In this document: positions 34,011-41,569 of the stretch, piece after piece
Position numbering within the stretch: position 1 is the first letter of the stretch
Layout of the letters: each line of letters starts with the position of its first letter
IMG/VR virus record: IMGVR_UViG_3300028610_000341
Coordinates: 1-47,060 of that record
Reading direction: 5' to 3' (one strand)
DNA from: a virus
Length of the DNA stretch: 47,060 nucleotides
Translations under genes and position numbers: made by a program
The notes under the pieces: generated by a model
Told to the model about the DNA's origin: nothing
Database searches by the model: none
What the model saw: only the letters and a program-made list of their open reading frames with translations

Positions 34011-34347
34011 TCAGTACCTCCGCGCTGAGTCGATTGATGTCTGCCAACCGGATCACGAGGAGAGACTCCTCGTTGTCGCCGCGTAGGATCACGACCGGGA
34101 TCTTCTCCCCGGTCACGTAGCCTAAGCCGCACGCCGTGATGCACTGGCGCATCCAGTTGTAAAGGGTCGTCATACTTTTCCGTCTCTTGCACTCAATCAC
34201 TAGGTTGCCTGTGCCCTCCAGATCCTCGCCTCCGTCGCGGGTCTGATCCAGCTTGCGTACGATGCCAGAGAGGGCGAGCAACTTCGACAGTTGCTTCGCC
34301 ACCTCCAGCTCGTATGATGCGCCCTTGCGGCGCTGTGATGCACCCAT
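33997..34347 (-). CDS. Hjc-like Holliday-junction resolvase (PD-D/ExK)
   Basis: 116 aa. KGASYELEVAKQLSKLL carries the first Glu. RDGGEDLEGTGNLVIECKRRK has the Asp and E-x-K core (E about 52, K about 54), and the end has IPVVILRGDNEESLLVIRLADI. The order and length match archaeal Hjc-type and phage junction resolvases. It is TAATG-coupled to the preceding gene and overlaps the helicase start. Confidence 0.75.
   Translation of the reverse strand: MGASQRRKGASYELEVAKQLSKLLALSGIVRKLDQTRDGGEDLEGTGNLVIECKRRKSMTTLYNWMRQCITACGLGYVTGEKIPVVILRGDNEESLLVIRLADINRLSAEVLTGSS
34008..34021 (-). promoter_or_regulatory. Ribosome binding site and CTG start of the helicase
   Basis: Minus strand: GGAGG (34021-34017), 6 nt, CTG (34010-34008). 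The stop TGA in the helicase frame is 34013-34011, so no ATG, GTG or TTG exists between it and the P-loop. The spacing is ideal for translation initiation at CTG. A one-base error (for example ATG read as CTG) is the alternative. Confidence 0.6.
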
Positions 34348-34568
34348 TACCTGCGGCGCTTTTTGTTTGCACTGCGGACCCGTTGCACGTGCTTGCGCAC
34401 CGGGTTGGTGAGTTTGCGGAAGGCGTTGTACGCCTGTGGTGACACGTCGCGAGGGTTGGGTGCCCCGCCGGACATCATCCGCTTGGTGAATTTTGCCTCG
34501 ATCTCGTCGAGGATGTCGTACAAGGCGAACGCTTCCTCGTTGGTGAGGGTTTGGCGTACGTCGATCAT
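34347..34568 (-). CDS. Small helical protein
   Basis: 73 aa. It has a helical start IDVRQTLTNEEAFALYDILDEIEAKFTKRMMSGGAP and a basic C-terminus HVQRVRSANKKRRR. It is coupled to its neighbours by ATGA and TAATG. Function unknown; the basic tail suggests nucleic-acid binding. Confidence 0.5.
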   Translation of the reverse strand: MIDVRQTLTNEEAFALYDILDEIEAKFTKRMMSGGAPNPRDVSPQAYNAFRKLTNPVRKHVQRVRSANKKRRR

Positions 34569-34678
34569 TCTTCCTCCACTGTTGGGGTAAGGTTGGGTGC
34601 TCGTGTTCCACACTGCGGACACACCACAGTGCTCTTGCTCGTCGGCTCCATTGGCACGCCGCACTCGTTGCAGGTCAT
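34565..34678 (-). CDS. Zinc-ribbon microprotein (37 aa)
   Basis: The peptide starts MTCNECGVPMEPTSK and continues STVVCPQCGTRAPNL. Two CxxC pairs form a textbook zinc ribbon. It is ATGA-coupled at both ends (with the coiled-coil gene and the next). The function is unknown, but such ribbons often bind nucleic acid or protein partners. Confidence 0.7.
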   Translation of the reverse strand: MTCNECGVPMEPTSKSTVVCPQCGTRAPNLTPTVEEE

Positions 34679-35346
34679 CGGATCAGCTCCTCTATAATGC
34701 AAGTCGCGAAGCCTATCCCCGCGCCCACGAGAAGCTTACCACCCATCGCTGCGGCGGTCAAGGTTCCACCTGCCACGCACACGGCGCGGCCCTTCAGGTT
34801 GCCAAACAGGTTGAAGCGTAGCCGCTGCTCATGTCGCTCGACCAGATCCATCGCAGTATCGCGTTGGTTGATGGTCAGGACAAGGAGCCGGTCAGCGTCG
34901 TCCAGACGTTGCTCAAGGCGAGCTGCATATTCACGGGAAGCTTCGAGAAGCTCCGCCAGAATATCGCGCTCGGCGAGCGCCGATACCGCCACTTCCCGTT
35001 CCGCTTGCATAAGGGCGAGAATGCGCGGATCAATCTCTGTACCAACCAGTCCGGCCTCCAGAGAATCGCGTCGAACTGTTGCCTCTGCTGTTCGCGTGCC
35101 TTGTCTGTCGAGCTGGCGTGTGAGCTGTGCATTCGCCTCCTCCAGTTGTTGCGCGTACGTCGAGTCGAGCGTACGCAGGTGATGGTACTCGCCAAGCTCC
35201 ACGTCGAGAGAGTCGCGGTCGACGCGGAGCACACTCATTTCGTTTCGCAATTCTGTGAGGGTCGAATCGTTCAGCCTCACGAAAATTCCGAACCCTACCA
35301 CCGCCACGGCGGCAATCGCCAAAACTGCACGGGAGAATTTACTCAT
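34675..35346 (-). CDS. Membrane-anchored coiled-coil protein, spanin-like
   Basis: 223 aa. The N-terminus has a membrane anchor (FSRAVLAIAAVAVVGFGIFV), followed by about 130 residues of coiled coil (ELRNEMSVLRVDRDSLDVELGEY...). A second hydrophobic, Gly-rich segment near the C-terminus (AAAMGGKLLVGAGIGFATCI) may also enter the membrane. The design resembles i-spanins (Rz), but the second hydrophobic segment is unusual for one. It overlaps the secreted protein gene by 8 bases. Confidence 0.5.
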   Translation of the reverse strand: MSKFSRAVLAIAAVAVVGFGIFVRLNDSTLTELRNEMSVLRVDRDSLDVELGEYHHLRTLDSTYAQQLEEANAQLTRQLDRQGTRTAEATVRRDSLEAGLVGTEIDPRILALMQAEREVAVSALAERDILAELLEASREYAARLEQRLDDADRLLVLTINQRDTAMDLVERHEQRLRFNLFGNLKGRAVCVAGGTLTAAAMGGKLLVGAGIGFATCIIEELIR

Positions 35347-35695
35347 TTTCAGATTCCAATCCTTCCGGCCACTTGACGCACGCCTTCGTGTCGCCGTTGT
35401 TGATGACCCATGCGCAGAACGTCATGGGGCGCGCTATGCGCAGCGGGTACGTCACGGCGACGGTCGTGCTCGCCAGTGAATCCGTCTGCAGCCAACCGGC
35501 CTCAATGATGTCCACGCTCCATGACACCCCCGCCGCCATGTCGTTGAAGTCGCGTGCGAAGAACACCACCGTGGTGTCCCGCTCGACGACCATCACGCGC
35601 ATGTCGTACGGCGTGGGCTCGGGGGCGGTCATCTCGGCGCACGCTACGCCGACGAACATCCCTATGAGGAACAGCTCCACGTGGATGCGCTTCAT
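35339..35695 (-). CDS. Secreted hypothetical protein
   Basis: 118 aa. It begins with a signal peptide (MKRIHVELFLIGMFVGVACA), with a cleavage site after ACA or a weak lipobox at Cys 19. The remainder is beta-rich (RVMVVERDTTVVFFARDFND, VSWSVDIIEAGWLQTD), with two Cys late that could form a disulfide. ATGA overlap couples it to the HD gene. It could be an envelope or superinfection-exclusion factor or part of the lysis machinery. Confidence 0.5.
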   Translation of the reverse strand: MKRIHVELFLIGMFVGVACAEMTAPEPTPYDMRVMVVERDTTVVFFARDFNDMAAGVSWSVDIIEAGWLQTDSLASTTVAVTYPLRIARPMTFCAWVINNGDTKACVKWPEGLESENE

Positions 35696-36285
35696 AGCAA
35701 CTCCTCCCGTTTCGCGGCGCTGCACTCCTCCAGCAACTCGTGCGCCTTGTTGACGAACGCGCGCTGAACCTCGCGGGAGCACATGTAGTCGCGCCCCACG
35801 AACCGCGTGTCGCTCTCGCGCTGCCCCTCCGCCCTGTCGGCCGCCTTGATAAGCACCTGCCACGTGTACGGGATAAACTTGCGCACCCCGAAGTACACGT
35901 GGATGGCCGTGTCGAGCCCCAGCTTGATCGCCGCCACGCGCTGCGCACCGAGTGCGTACGCCGCGGGGGTGGGGATGTCGCCGAGGTATGCCTCGTGCGC
36001 GTCGTGCAACAGCGCGGCCAGCTCCAGCTCCGGGAGACACCCGGCCTCCGCGATTCGCGCCGCGACGCGGAGCGAGTGCTCTGCGACCGTGAGCGTATGC
36101 CCCGCGTCACCGTCCTTGATGTGCCCATTCCATCGCACGATCCGCGAGAGCGAGTGCGCGATGTCTTCCAGGCTCACATCATCCGCGCGCGGGTTCAGCA
36201 GGTACATCATCCGCCCGGTGATGGTGCCAATGTGGGGGCGCACCTTGTCAAACTGCGCGCCCTCCACTTCGTGTCCGTCGATCAT
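35692..36285 (-). CDS. HD-domain phosphohydrolase (YfbR-like)
   Basis: 197 aa with a strong ribosome binding site (AGGAGGG). HSLSRIVRWNGHI, VAEHSLRVAARI (His 70), LLHDAHEAYLGDIPTP (His 94 and Asp 95) form the HD metal site of the family that hydrolyses nucleoside monophosphates or dNTPs. It probably remodels nucleotide pools for phage synthesis. ATGA-coupled to the secreted protein gene. Confidence 0.8.
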   Translation of the reverse strand: MIDGHEVEGAQFDKVRPHIGTITGRMMYLLNPRADDVSLEDIAHSLSRIVRWNGHIKDGDAGHTLTVAEHSLRVAARIAEAGCLPELELAALLHDAHEAYLGDIPTPAAYALGAQRVAAIKLGLDTAIHVYFGVRKFIPYTWQVLIKAADRAEGQRESDTRFVGRDYMCSREVQRAFVNKAHELLEECSAAKREELL

Positions 36286-36293
36286 GTTCCCTC

Positions 36294-37727
36294 CTATTGT
36301 ATGACGTTCATGGGGTCGCCGAATGCGGCCCCTGGCATTGCAGACGGACCCACGATCTCGATCCGCTTTCCGAAGGGGGGCTCCCACTCCCCGGCGATCA
36401 TCGCTTCCTCACGCTTGTCGTCGCGCAAGCCAATGGGGATCTCCATCTGGCGACCGAACCGCTCGCTGAACATCAGCAGCGACTGCGAGGGTTTGTTGCC
36501 GACCGACAGTTGGTTGAGCGCGTACCCGTCCGTCATGTACCACGCGCCAGAGTGCCACGCCTCGCCCTGTGCGGCCGGACGTTTCATCGGCGTGTGGAAG
36601 TGGCCGTAGAAGAAGTAGTCGATCACTTCCCCCTTGTACGCGGCGAGACGCGACACGCGCCCCTCCCGCTTCTCGAAGCCATACCACGGAATCCCCATCT
36701 GGCCGGTCACGCCGTGCCCGTGGTTGAGGTGACAGCTCCAGCCACGCACCGACACGTGCGCGCTCCAGGCTTGCGGTGCGATGATCTGCACGCGGTCCGC
36801 CCACTCGCCACCCTCGAAGCGCAAGCGCATCGTCTCCATCACCAGATAGTCGACGTTGTCGTGCGGGTCTTCCCACTGGTTCATGCGGGTGGTGCGCCCG
36901 TGGTTGCCGCTCACGCCAACGACGACGATGCGGCGGAAGAACGGAGCGAGGTACGCCAGCGCCTGTGCTTGCGCGTCGCCGATCTCGATGGCCGCCTTGA
37001 GCGTGTTCTGAAAATGGTTCTTGTGCTTCATGTCATGAATGTCGCCGTTCGCTGCGTCGCCCAGGTGCCAAACCCAGAGCGTGTCGAAGTAGTAATTGGG
37101 AAGGTGGTGCTGCGTGTATCTCTGTATCACCTTCGCCCACTCCCACAGGCGACAGCGGAAGATGTTGAAGTCATACCGCTCCAGCCCCCAGGTGTGCTCG
37201 GGGAAGATCACGCGGTCCGCGTGCTGGTCACTGAGCGTGACGACGGCGTCCACTTCCTCGCGCCCGTCTTGGTGCTTGCGGCCGGTCATCTCGATGTCCG
37301 GGTAGGGTATCGGCTGCACTAGGTTGGGCAGCTCGTCCGTGAGGGACATCACGATGCCATGCTTCCGGTCGTCGTGCTTCAGTTTCGCGCGCAGTGCTGA
37401 AAGCTCGTCGCCCTGCTTGACGGTCTTCCGTTCCAGCTTGCGCACACGCTCGTCGGTGGGGTCGGCCGGTTCCTGCGCTGCGATGTACGCGCGCCCGGCG
37501 TCCGCCTTCTTGTCCCGAAGCCACTGCGCGTTGCGCGCCTCCGCTTCCTTCTGCAGCACGTCCCAGTTAAGGGTGGCGGTGATGCGGTTGCTGAGTGTCT
37601 TTGACGACATGCCCAGCTCCTCCGCCGCGCGTTTCCACGCGCCGCGCTTGCCGCCCCGCTCGCACTCTTTGAGGTACATGCTCGCCGCTGCTAGGACATA
37701 CTTGGGTGTCCATTTCGTTTTTGCCAT
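36294..37727 (-). CDS. Metallophosphoesterase with N-terminal helix-turn-helix
   Basis: 477 aa. Residues about 8-52 look like a helix-turn-helix (MSSKTLSNRITATLN). The calcineurin-like core has LSDQHADRV (Asp 167, His 169), WHLGDAANGDIHD (Asp 224), SGNHGR (Asn 275, His 276) and, near the end, YGHFHTP, giving the full two-metal set. Such phage phosphoesterases are suspected nucleases or repair phosphatases. It starts by TAATG coupling with a ribosome binding site GGAAG. Confidence 0.85.
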   Translation of the reverse strand: MAKTKWTPKYVLAAASMYLKECERGGKRGAWKRAAEELGMSSKTLSNRITATLNWDVLQKEAEARNAQWLRDKKADAGRAYIAAQEPADPTDERVRKLERKTVKQGDELSALRAKLKHDDRKHGIVMSLTDELPNLVQPIPYPDIEMTGRKHQDGREEVDAVVTLSDQHADRVIFPEHTWGLERYDFNIFRCRLWEWAKVIQRYTQHHLPNYYFDTLWVWHLGDAANGDIHDMKHKNHFQNTLKAAIEIGDAQAQALAYLAPFFRRIVVVGVSGNHGRTTRMNQWEDPHDNVDYLVMETMRLRFEGGEWADRVQIIAPQAWSAHVSVRGWSCHLNHGHGVTGQMGIPWYGFEKREGRVSRLAAYKGEVIDYFFYGHFHTPMKRPAAQGEAWHSGAWYMTDGYALNQLSVGNKPSQSLLMFSERFGRQMEIPIGLRDDKREEAMIAGEWEPPFGKRIEIVGPSAMPGAAFGDPMNVIQ

Positions 37728-37945
37728 TACTTCCTCCGATGTAGTGGTACTGGTCTGCCCGTCGCCTTCAGAGCCTTCAGCTCGGGGTGTCCCCAGTGCC
37801 TTTTGCACACCGGGCAGATGTGAATCTTGCCGTGTCCTACAACCAATGAGCACGCGCAGATGTGCGCGCGCTGTTTCGCGCTCTGGCCGTGCACCGCATC
37901 ATACTCGGGGCACGGAGAGCTGAAGCTCCGGGGTCGTCTAGCCAT
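37727..37945 (-). CDS. Small Cys/His-rich protein
   Basis: 72 aa. It has basic ends, ICACS and ICPVC pairs, and several His, so it could bind zinc (AHICACSLVVGHGKIHICPVCKRHWGH). It overlaps the previous gene's end and TAATG-couples to the phosphoesterase. Function unknown. Confidence 0.5.
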   Translation of the reverse strand: MARRPRSFSSPCPEYDAVHGQSAKQRAHICACSLVVGHGKIHICPVCKRHWGHPELKALKATGRPVPLHRRK

Positions 37946-38189
37946 GAGCGTGCCCCGTTAGCGCGCCGCTGCCCGCCTTCCCTACCATGCGGGACTTACG
38001 TTGACGCCGCTTGCTCGGCCTCGACCGCTTTACCACGTAGCAGCGGCAGTCGTCCTGCGCGTGAAACGGCACGATGCGCACGAACGTCTCGATCATGTCC
38101 AGCGCAATGCGTGGCTGGAACATCATGCGCCCCTTGCACGTCTTGCAGCGCCCCGCCCTGAGTCCTTTCCTACCGTCCCTGAATCGCAT
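37938..38189 (-). CDS. Small zinc-ribbon-like basic protein
   Basis: 83 aa. CKTCKGRMMF and DDCRCYVV provide two Cys pairs about 31 residues apart (16-19 and 48-50). The C-terminus is very basic (KRSRPSKRRQRKSR). It resembles RNA- or DNA-binding zinc ribbons. Overlaps its neighbours by 8 and 20 bases. Confidence 0.5.
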   Translation of the reverse strand: MRFRDGRKGLRAGRCKTCKGRMMFQPRIALDMIETFVRIVPFHAQDDCRCYVVKRSRPSKRRQRKSRMVGKAGSGALTGHAHG

Positions 38190-38367
38190 GTTGCATCCTC
38201 CGGTAAAGTGTCCAGCAGGCCCGGCACCCACAGCGGGGCCGGAAGATTCCTTGATACGCCTCGAAGTACGCGCACTCCTCGCGCCGGATGGGATCGGCGA
38301 AGATGCGGTCGTGCCCCTTCTCATACTCTGTCTCGTCGCTCTCGCGCTGGCGGATGCCTTTACTCAT
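38170..38367 (-). CDS. Small hypothetical protein with Cys-rich C-terminus
   Basis: 65 aa. A charged start MSKGIRQRESDETEYEKGHDRIFADPIRREECAYFEAYQ is followed by a C-terminal FRPRCGCRACWTLYRRMQH. Cys residues (CGCRAC plus an earlier EEC) may bind zinc. Small overlaps on both sides support translation. Function unknown. Confidence 0.45.
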   Translation of the reverse strand: MSKGIRQRESDETEYEKGHDRIFADPIRREECAYFEAYQGIFRPRCGCRACWTLYRRMQHAIQGR

Positions 38368-38563
38368 GCGGCCACGCTAGGGGTTTGTCGAAGTTGCTGC
38401 TGTAGGTGAGCGCGCGATGCTCCGCCCTTAACTGCAGGGCCTGGAAGAACGCAAGCTCTCGCTGACGGCGCCGCTGCCGCACCCGGTCCCGCACCAGAAC
38501 GTACACGCCGCCCAGGATGCCGCCGACCAGCGTCCAGAGGAACACTGATAGATAGAACGTCAT
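38360..38563 (-). CDS. Small membrane protein in the lysis cluster
   Basis: 67 aa from ATG 38563 (ATGA overlap); ATG 38575 is possible. One membrane helix (LSVFLWTLVGGILGGVYVLV) is followed by a basic juxtamembrane segment RDRVRQRRRQRELAFFQ and a helical tail. Placed directly after the lytic transglycosylase it could be a holin or antiholin, though phage membrane peptides are hard to assign. Confidence 0.5.
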   Translation of the reverse strand: MTFYLSVFLWTLVGGILGGVYVLVRDRVRQRRRQRELAFFQALQLRAEHRALTYSSNFDKPLAWPHE

Positions 38564-39117
38564 AGTGCTAGCCATTCCTTTCCCACGTCGCTCACGTAGC
38601 GGTCGCCCACGGCGATGTTGTACCGTTGGCCGACGTACTTGCGAAGTGAACATTCGATGTTGAAGTTGCACGGCACCAACTTCGAGCGCCAGATGTAGGC
38701 GCCGTAGCAGACGTTGATGCGCATACTGTGAATGAAGTCAGAGCCCTCACACTCGGTGTCGTAGTCGCCGTAGTGGCGCACGTTCACTTGCATGGCGCCG
38801 ACGCAGCACCCGGTGCTCGACCACGCGTACGGGAGCGCACGGGTGTTCTCCGTGCGGCTTATCGCGTACAACCATTGCGGGTCTACACCTGCCTGTCGCG
38901 CGTACAAGGCCACCCAGTGAGCCCGTGCCAGCTCCAATGCTTCGAGCGTCACGAGCGTATCCAATTCGGCGGGGGGCTCTACCTCGACAGTGTCCACAGC
39001 GGTAGGGAGGTTCCGCAATTCATTGTCGAGGCGCACGCCCTCCGCGGCGGCATAAGCTATGACTATTAAAAACGCCCCCCAGAAATAAGTCATAGCTTTT
39101 GATTGTGTCTTGGTCAT
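38560..39117 (-). CDS. Lytic transglycosylase-like lysis enzyme with N-terminal anchor
   Basis: 185 aa from ATG 39117, ATGA-coupled to the lipoprotein gene. Residues about 11-26 form a signal-anchor (YFWGAFLIVIAYAAAEG). A periplasmic SLT-type domain follows: QWLYAISRTENTRALPYAWSSTGCCVGAMQVN with catalytic Glu 90, and later SDFIHSMRINVCYGAYIWR. The enzyme cleaves glycan strands of peptidoglycan. The weak anchor resembles SAR endolysins, which stay inactive until released. Several Cys pairs may form disulfides. Confidence 0.75.
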   Translation of the reverse strand: MTKTQSKAMTYFWGAFLIVIAYAAAEGVRLDNELRNLPTAVDTVEVEPPAELDTLVTLEALELARAHWVALYARQAGVDPQWLYAISRTENTRALPYAWSSTGCCVGAMQVNVRHYGDYDTECEGSDFIHSMRINVCYGAYIWRSKLVPCNFNIECSLRKYVGQRYNIAVGDRYVSDVGKEWLAL

Positions 39118-39542
39118 TGCACCCATGCCTGTGAGGAGATTAGCCGCGACCAGATCTGGATGTGCAACTCGCGGCCGTCAAGGACGAACGTGCCAAGCTC
39201 GATGCTCCCGGCCCCGCCAATCAACTCCACGAGCACGGTCGAGGCGTTCCCTACCATGCTCACGCTCAGAGTGTCGAGGGTGTGCCCCGTCACGCTGCCG
39301 ATGCGCCGCCCGTCGATGCGGATCTTGGCATCGTAAAAATTGCGGTTGTCCACGATGACGGGCGTGCTCTGCACGCCGCGGTGGAACTGGCCGGTAGCGC
39401 ACCCGGCCAGCAGGAACAGCAGCACGTACGGTGTCAGCTTGGCGCTGCACCGCAGGCACTTGGTCACGCTCTGTCCATGCTGCAGGTCGCGCGGTTTGCA
39501 GCCGAACAGCGAACAGATGAAACTGGAAAGTGCATGGAGCAT
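39114..39542 (-). CDS. Lipoprotein in the lysis cluster, with extra N-terminal Cys region
   Basis: 142 aa from ATG 39542, chosen for GAGG 5 nt upstream; GTG 39548 also fits. A lipobox, PYVLLFLLAGC (Cys 48), is preceded by an unusual 35-residue region with CKPRDLQHGQSVTKCLRC that looks like a small zinc site. The lipoprotein might also begin at an internal GTG before VTKCLRC. The mature part is beta-rich (TPVIVDNRNFYDAKIRIDGRRIGSV). It may be an outer-membrane spanin-like or surface lipoprotein. Confidence 0.5.
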   Translation of the reverse strand: MLHALSSFICSLFGCKPRDLQHGQSVTKCLRCSAKLTPYVLLFLLAGCATGQFHRGVQSTPVIVDNRNFYDAKIRIDGRRIGSVTGHTLDTLSVSMVGNASTVLVELIGGAGSIELGTFVLDGRELHIQIWSRLISSQAWVQ

Positions 39543-39549
39543 GGTCACC

Positions 39550-40812
39550 TCACTTGTAAGGGTCGTATTCGGTGTCGCCCGCCATCACCACAATCTGCGG
39601 CGTGAGCGTATGCAACACGTTGATGGTGTCCGCGTGCACGGCGAGCACGTCCGGCAGTCGTCGGTACGCCTGCGGTGCCTCGTCCAGCCCGCCGCCCCGA
39701 AGGACAACGTCTTCCTTCTGTAGCCAGCCGTACATCATCTGCGGCGAGATAAGGCCGGGCGTCTTGCACTCGCCAGTGCGGCGGTGGTACTTGCCCTTCG
39801 CCTTCGTGCGCGACATGACGCGCCCCGCCCCATGCACCGTGCTCCACATCGTCGCCTCCGCCATGCGCTTCGCGTCCATGCTCTCTGGCACGCGCCCCTC
39901 CACTATCACGGCGTTGTCGCCCATAGAGCCGCCGATGAAACCGCGCTGCCCGGCCCAGGCGGGCGTGGCACCCTTCCGCACGACCACGACGCTCTGCAGA
40001 CTCCAGCCGGTGTTGCCCGGCTCGTCCGTGGGGATGTAATGTGATTCCTTCCACGCGTCGTTGTGGTTGTTCTCGACCGTGTCCACGATCATGACATGGT
40101 CGCCGAGGATGCTGCGCACCTTGTCACACACCCACGCCCGGCCGATGCGTGCGTACTCGGACGCCAGCTCTTTGCCGGTCCAGTAGAAGTCGCCGAGGGG
40201 CGTGTCCAGGTCGAGGAGCGTCTCCGCTTCCTTCACCTTGTCGGTGTACTTCATGCCCTGCGCGAGCGCCATCGTTCCCATCGCGTGCTTCCACCCGAAC
40301 CCGCGCGAACCGAAGTGCACGCCGATCCACACGCAGTCGTCTTCATCGGTGAAGATGTCGACGTAGTGATTGCCGGAACCTATAGTCCCAAGCTGCGCCC
40401 TAGCACGCTGGACATAAGTCCCTCGCTCGATGCTGTTCCGAGAAATTTCATCCCACCAGGGGTGCTCGAAGATGCCCCCGCCATCTGGGAGAACAGCGCA
40501 TCGATTGGATTGCCCAATCCCGAAGCTAATTGTGCTTGCGATCTCATCCGCGATTGCATGTCGGTGCAGGCGCAGGTCGGTGGCGGGGTAGTTGGTTTTG
40601 ACGGCGGTGTTTCCGCAACCGATGTCGAACCCCACCCCCGCGACCGAGACTTGATTAGGATAAGCCGCGACTCCTCCGACTGGCATAACATAGCCAAGGT
40701 GTCCATCGGCCATGATGGAAACTCTAGACGCGCGTGTTGCAACGTCGTCAAGTTGGGCGAGCGTGTTGGCGTCATGGGTGCCGAAGATTGCGATTCGGTT
40801 ATGGTAGTGCAT
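39550..40812 (-). CDS. rtcB: RNA ligase RtcB
   Basis: 420 aa. The signature motifs are VSIMADGHLGYVMPVGGVAA, VAGVGFDIGCG (Asp 63, Cys 66), GSGNHYVD (about 146-152), HFGSRG, GFIGGSMGDN, and VHGAGRVMSRTKAKG with the guanylylated His at about 327. RtcB joins RNA ends bearing 2',3'-cyclic phosphate or 3'-phosphate to 5'-OH ends using GTP and Mn. Phages use it to repair cleaved tRNA or other RNA. It has AGAGGGGGACC before ATG and lies in the same leftward arm as the tRNA-Ser and T-arm hairpins. Confidence 0.9.
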   Translation of the reverse strand: MHYHNRIAIFGTHDANTLAQLDDVATRASRVSIMADGHLGYVMPVGGVAAYPNQVSVAGVGFDIGCGNTAVKTNYPATDLRLHRHAIADEIASTISFGIGQSNRCAVLPDGGGIFEHPWWDEISRNSIERGTYVQRARAQLGTIGSGNHYVDIFTDEDDCVWIGVHFGSRGFGWKHAMGTMALAQGMKYTDKVKEAETLLDLDTPLGDFYWTGKELASEYARIGRAWVCDKVRSILGDHVMIVDTVENNHNDAWKESHYIPTDEPGNTGWSLQSVVVVRKGATPAWAGQRGFIGGSMGDNAVIVEGRVPESMDAKRMAEATMWSTVHGAGRVMSRTKAKGKYHRRTGECKTPGLISPQMMYGWLQKEDVVLRGGGLDEAPQAYRRLPDVLAVHADTINVLHTLTPQIVVMAGDTEYDPYK

Positions 40813-41312
40813 GGTCCCCCTCTCAGAAGGTCTTCCTCCAGTTGTGCTAAGGCGTCGAGGTACGGTTGATCCGTTCTCTCGGGTGCGACTTCAATTTCTG
40901 GAATTTTGAATCGGTCCCAGAGCCATCGATTCAGTGCACGTGCCCAGCGCACCGTGGTCCAATGCTGCCACCAGGGCGGGATCTTAACCTTAGCGGGGGC
41001 CGGGTGCACGGTCAAGGTGTTGCTGACCGGGGCGCCCTTCATGGCGCGGTACTGGGCGTGCTCCAGGGACACCCGGCGGGCGCGCTCGTAGTCGCGCTGG
41101 CTCTGCGTGACGCGCTCGCCCTCCATGGGGCCAGTCGCCCAGCGGTGCACGCCCACCCTGTCCTGGTAGCTCGCGACGCCGTCACGGTACGTCACGTCGT
41201 GCTCGCCCCAGTCGTCCCGGTACACGGCCTTGGTGGCGCGCCTGGGCAGCGTGTATGGGCTGTCGTCCGGGTCGTACACCGGGGCACCTGGGGAGAAGGA
41301 GCCTACTGCCAT
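40380..41312 (-). CDS. Hypothetical protein; 3' part overlaps rtcB
   Basis: The frame is 310 aa, but only the first about 165 aa look protein-like: SFSPGAPVYDPDDSPYTLPRRATKAVYRDDWGEHDVTYRDGVASYQDRVGVHRW and later PPWWQHWTTVRWARALNRWLWDRFK. From 40812 the frame runs 433 bases within rtcB and has shadow-like composition. A stop (TTC TGA) lies in another frame just before rtcB, so a one-base indel or a frameshift would end the gene at about 40825. ATG 41312 overlaps the stop of the preceding gene. Confidence 0.55.
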   Translation of the reverse strand: MAVGSFSPGAPVYDPDDSPYTLPRRATKAVYRDDWGEHDVTYRDGVASYQDRVGVHRWATGPMEGERVTQSQRDYERARRVSLEHAQYRAMKGAPVSNTLTVHPAPAKVKIPPWWQHWTTVRWARALNRWLWDRFKIPEIEVAPERTDQPYLDALAQLEEDLLRGGPCTTITESQSSAPMTPTRSPNLTTLQHARLEFPSWPMDTLAMLCQSEESRLILIKSRSRGWGSTSVAETPPSKPTTPPPTCACTDMQSRMRSQAQLASGLGNPIDALFSQMAGASSSTPGGMKFLGTASSEGLMSSVLGRSLGL

Positions 41313-41569
41313 GGCTCGGGCGCGTCGCCGACGTTCTCCCATCGCCCCTCCGGCGGTTGCGCGCCCGGCCGGTCCGTCAGCTCGGGCGACTGCAGGCGCA
41401 CCATCAGCGCGCGGTCCCACACTGCCCTGGAGGGCGTGCGCACGGGGTGCTCTGAACATGCGTCACCGCACGTCCAGTACTCCGACCACTCGACCAGTAT
41501 CTCCAGCCAGTCTTCGTAGCTGCAGGTCACGCGCGGCGTGTCGGTTGATACTCCGTAGGTGCTAAACAT
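41303..41569 (-). CDS. Small hypothetical protein
   Basis: 88 aa. It has SYEDWLEILVEWSEYWTCGDACSEHPV near the start, and a Pro/Arg-rich C-terminus (DRPGAQPPEGRWENV). The Trp/Tyr-rich segment with two Cys is distinctive but unassigned. It overlaps both neighbours by 8-10 bases, typical of this arm. Confidence 0.5.
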   Translation of the reverse strand: MFSTYGVSTDTPRVTCSYEDWLEILVEWSEYWTCGDACSEHPVRTPSRAVWDRALMVRLQSPELTDRPGAQPPEGRWENVGDAPEPWQ

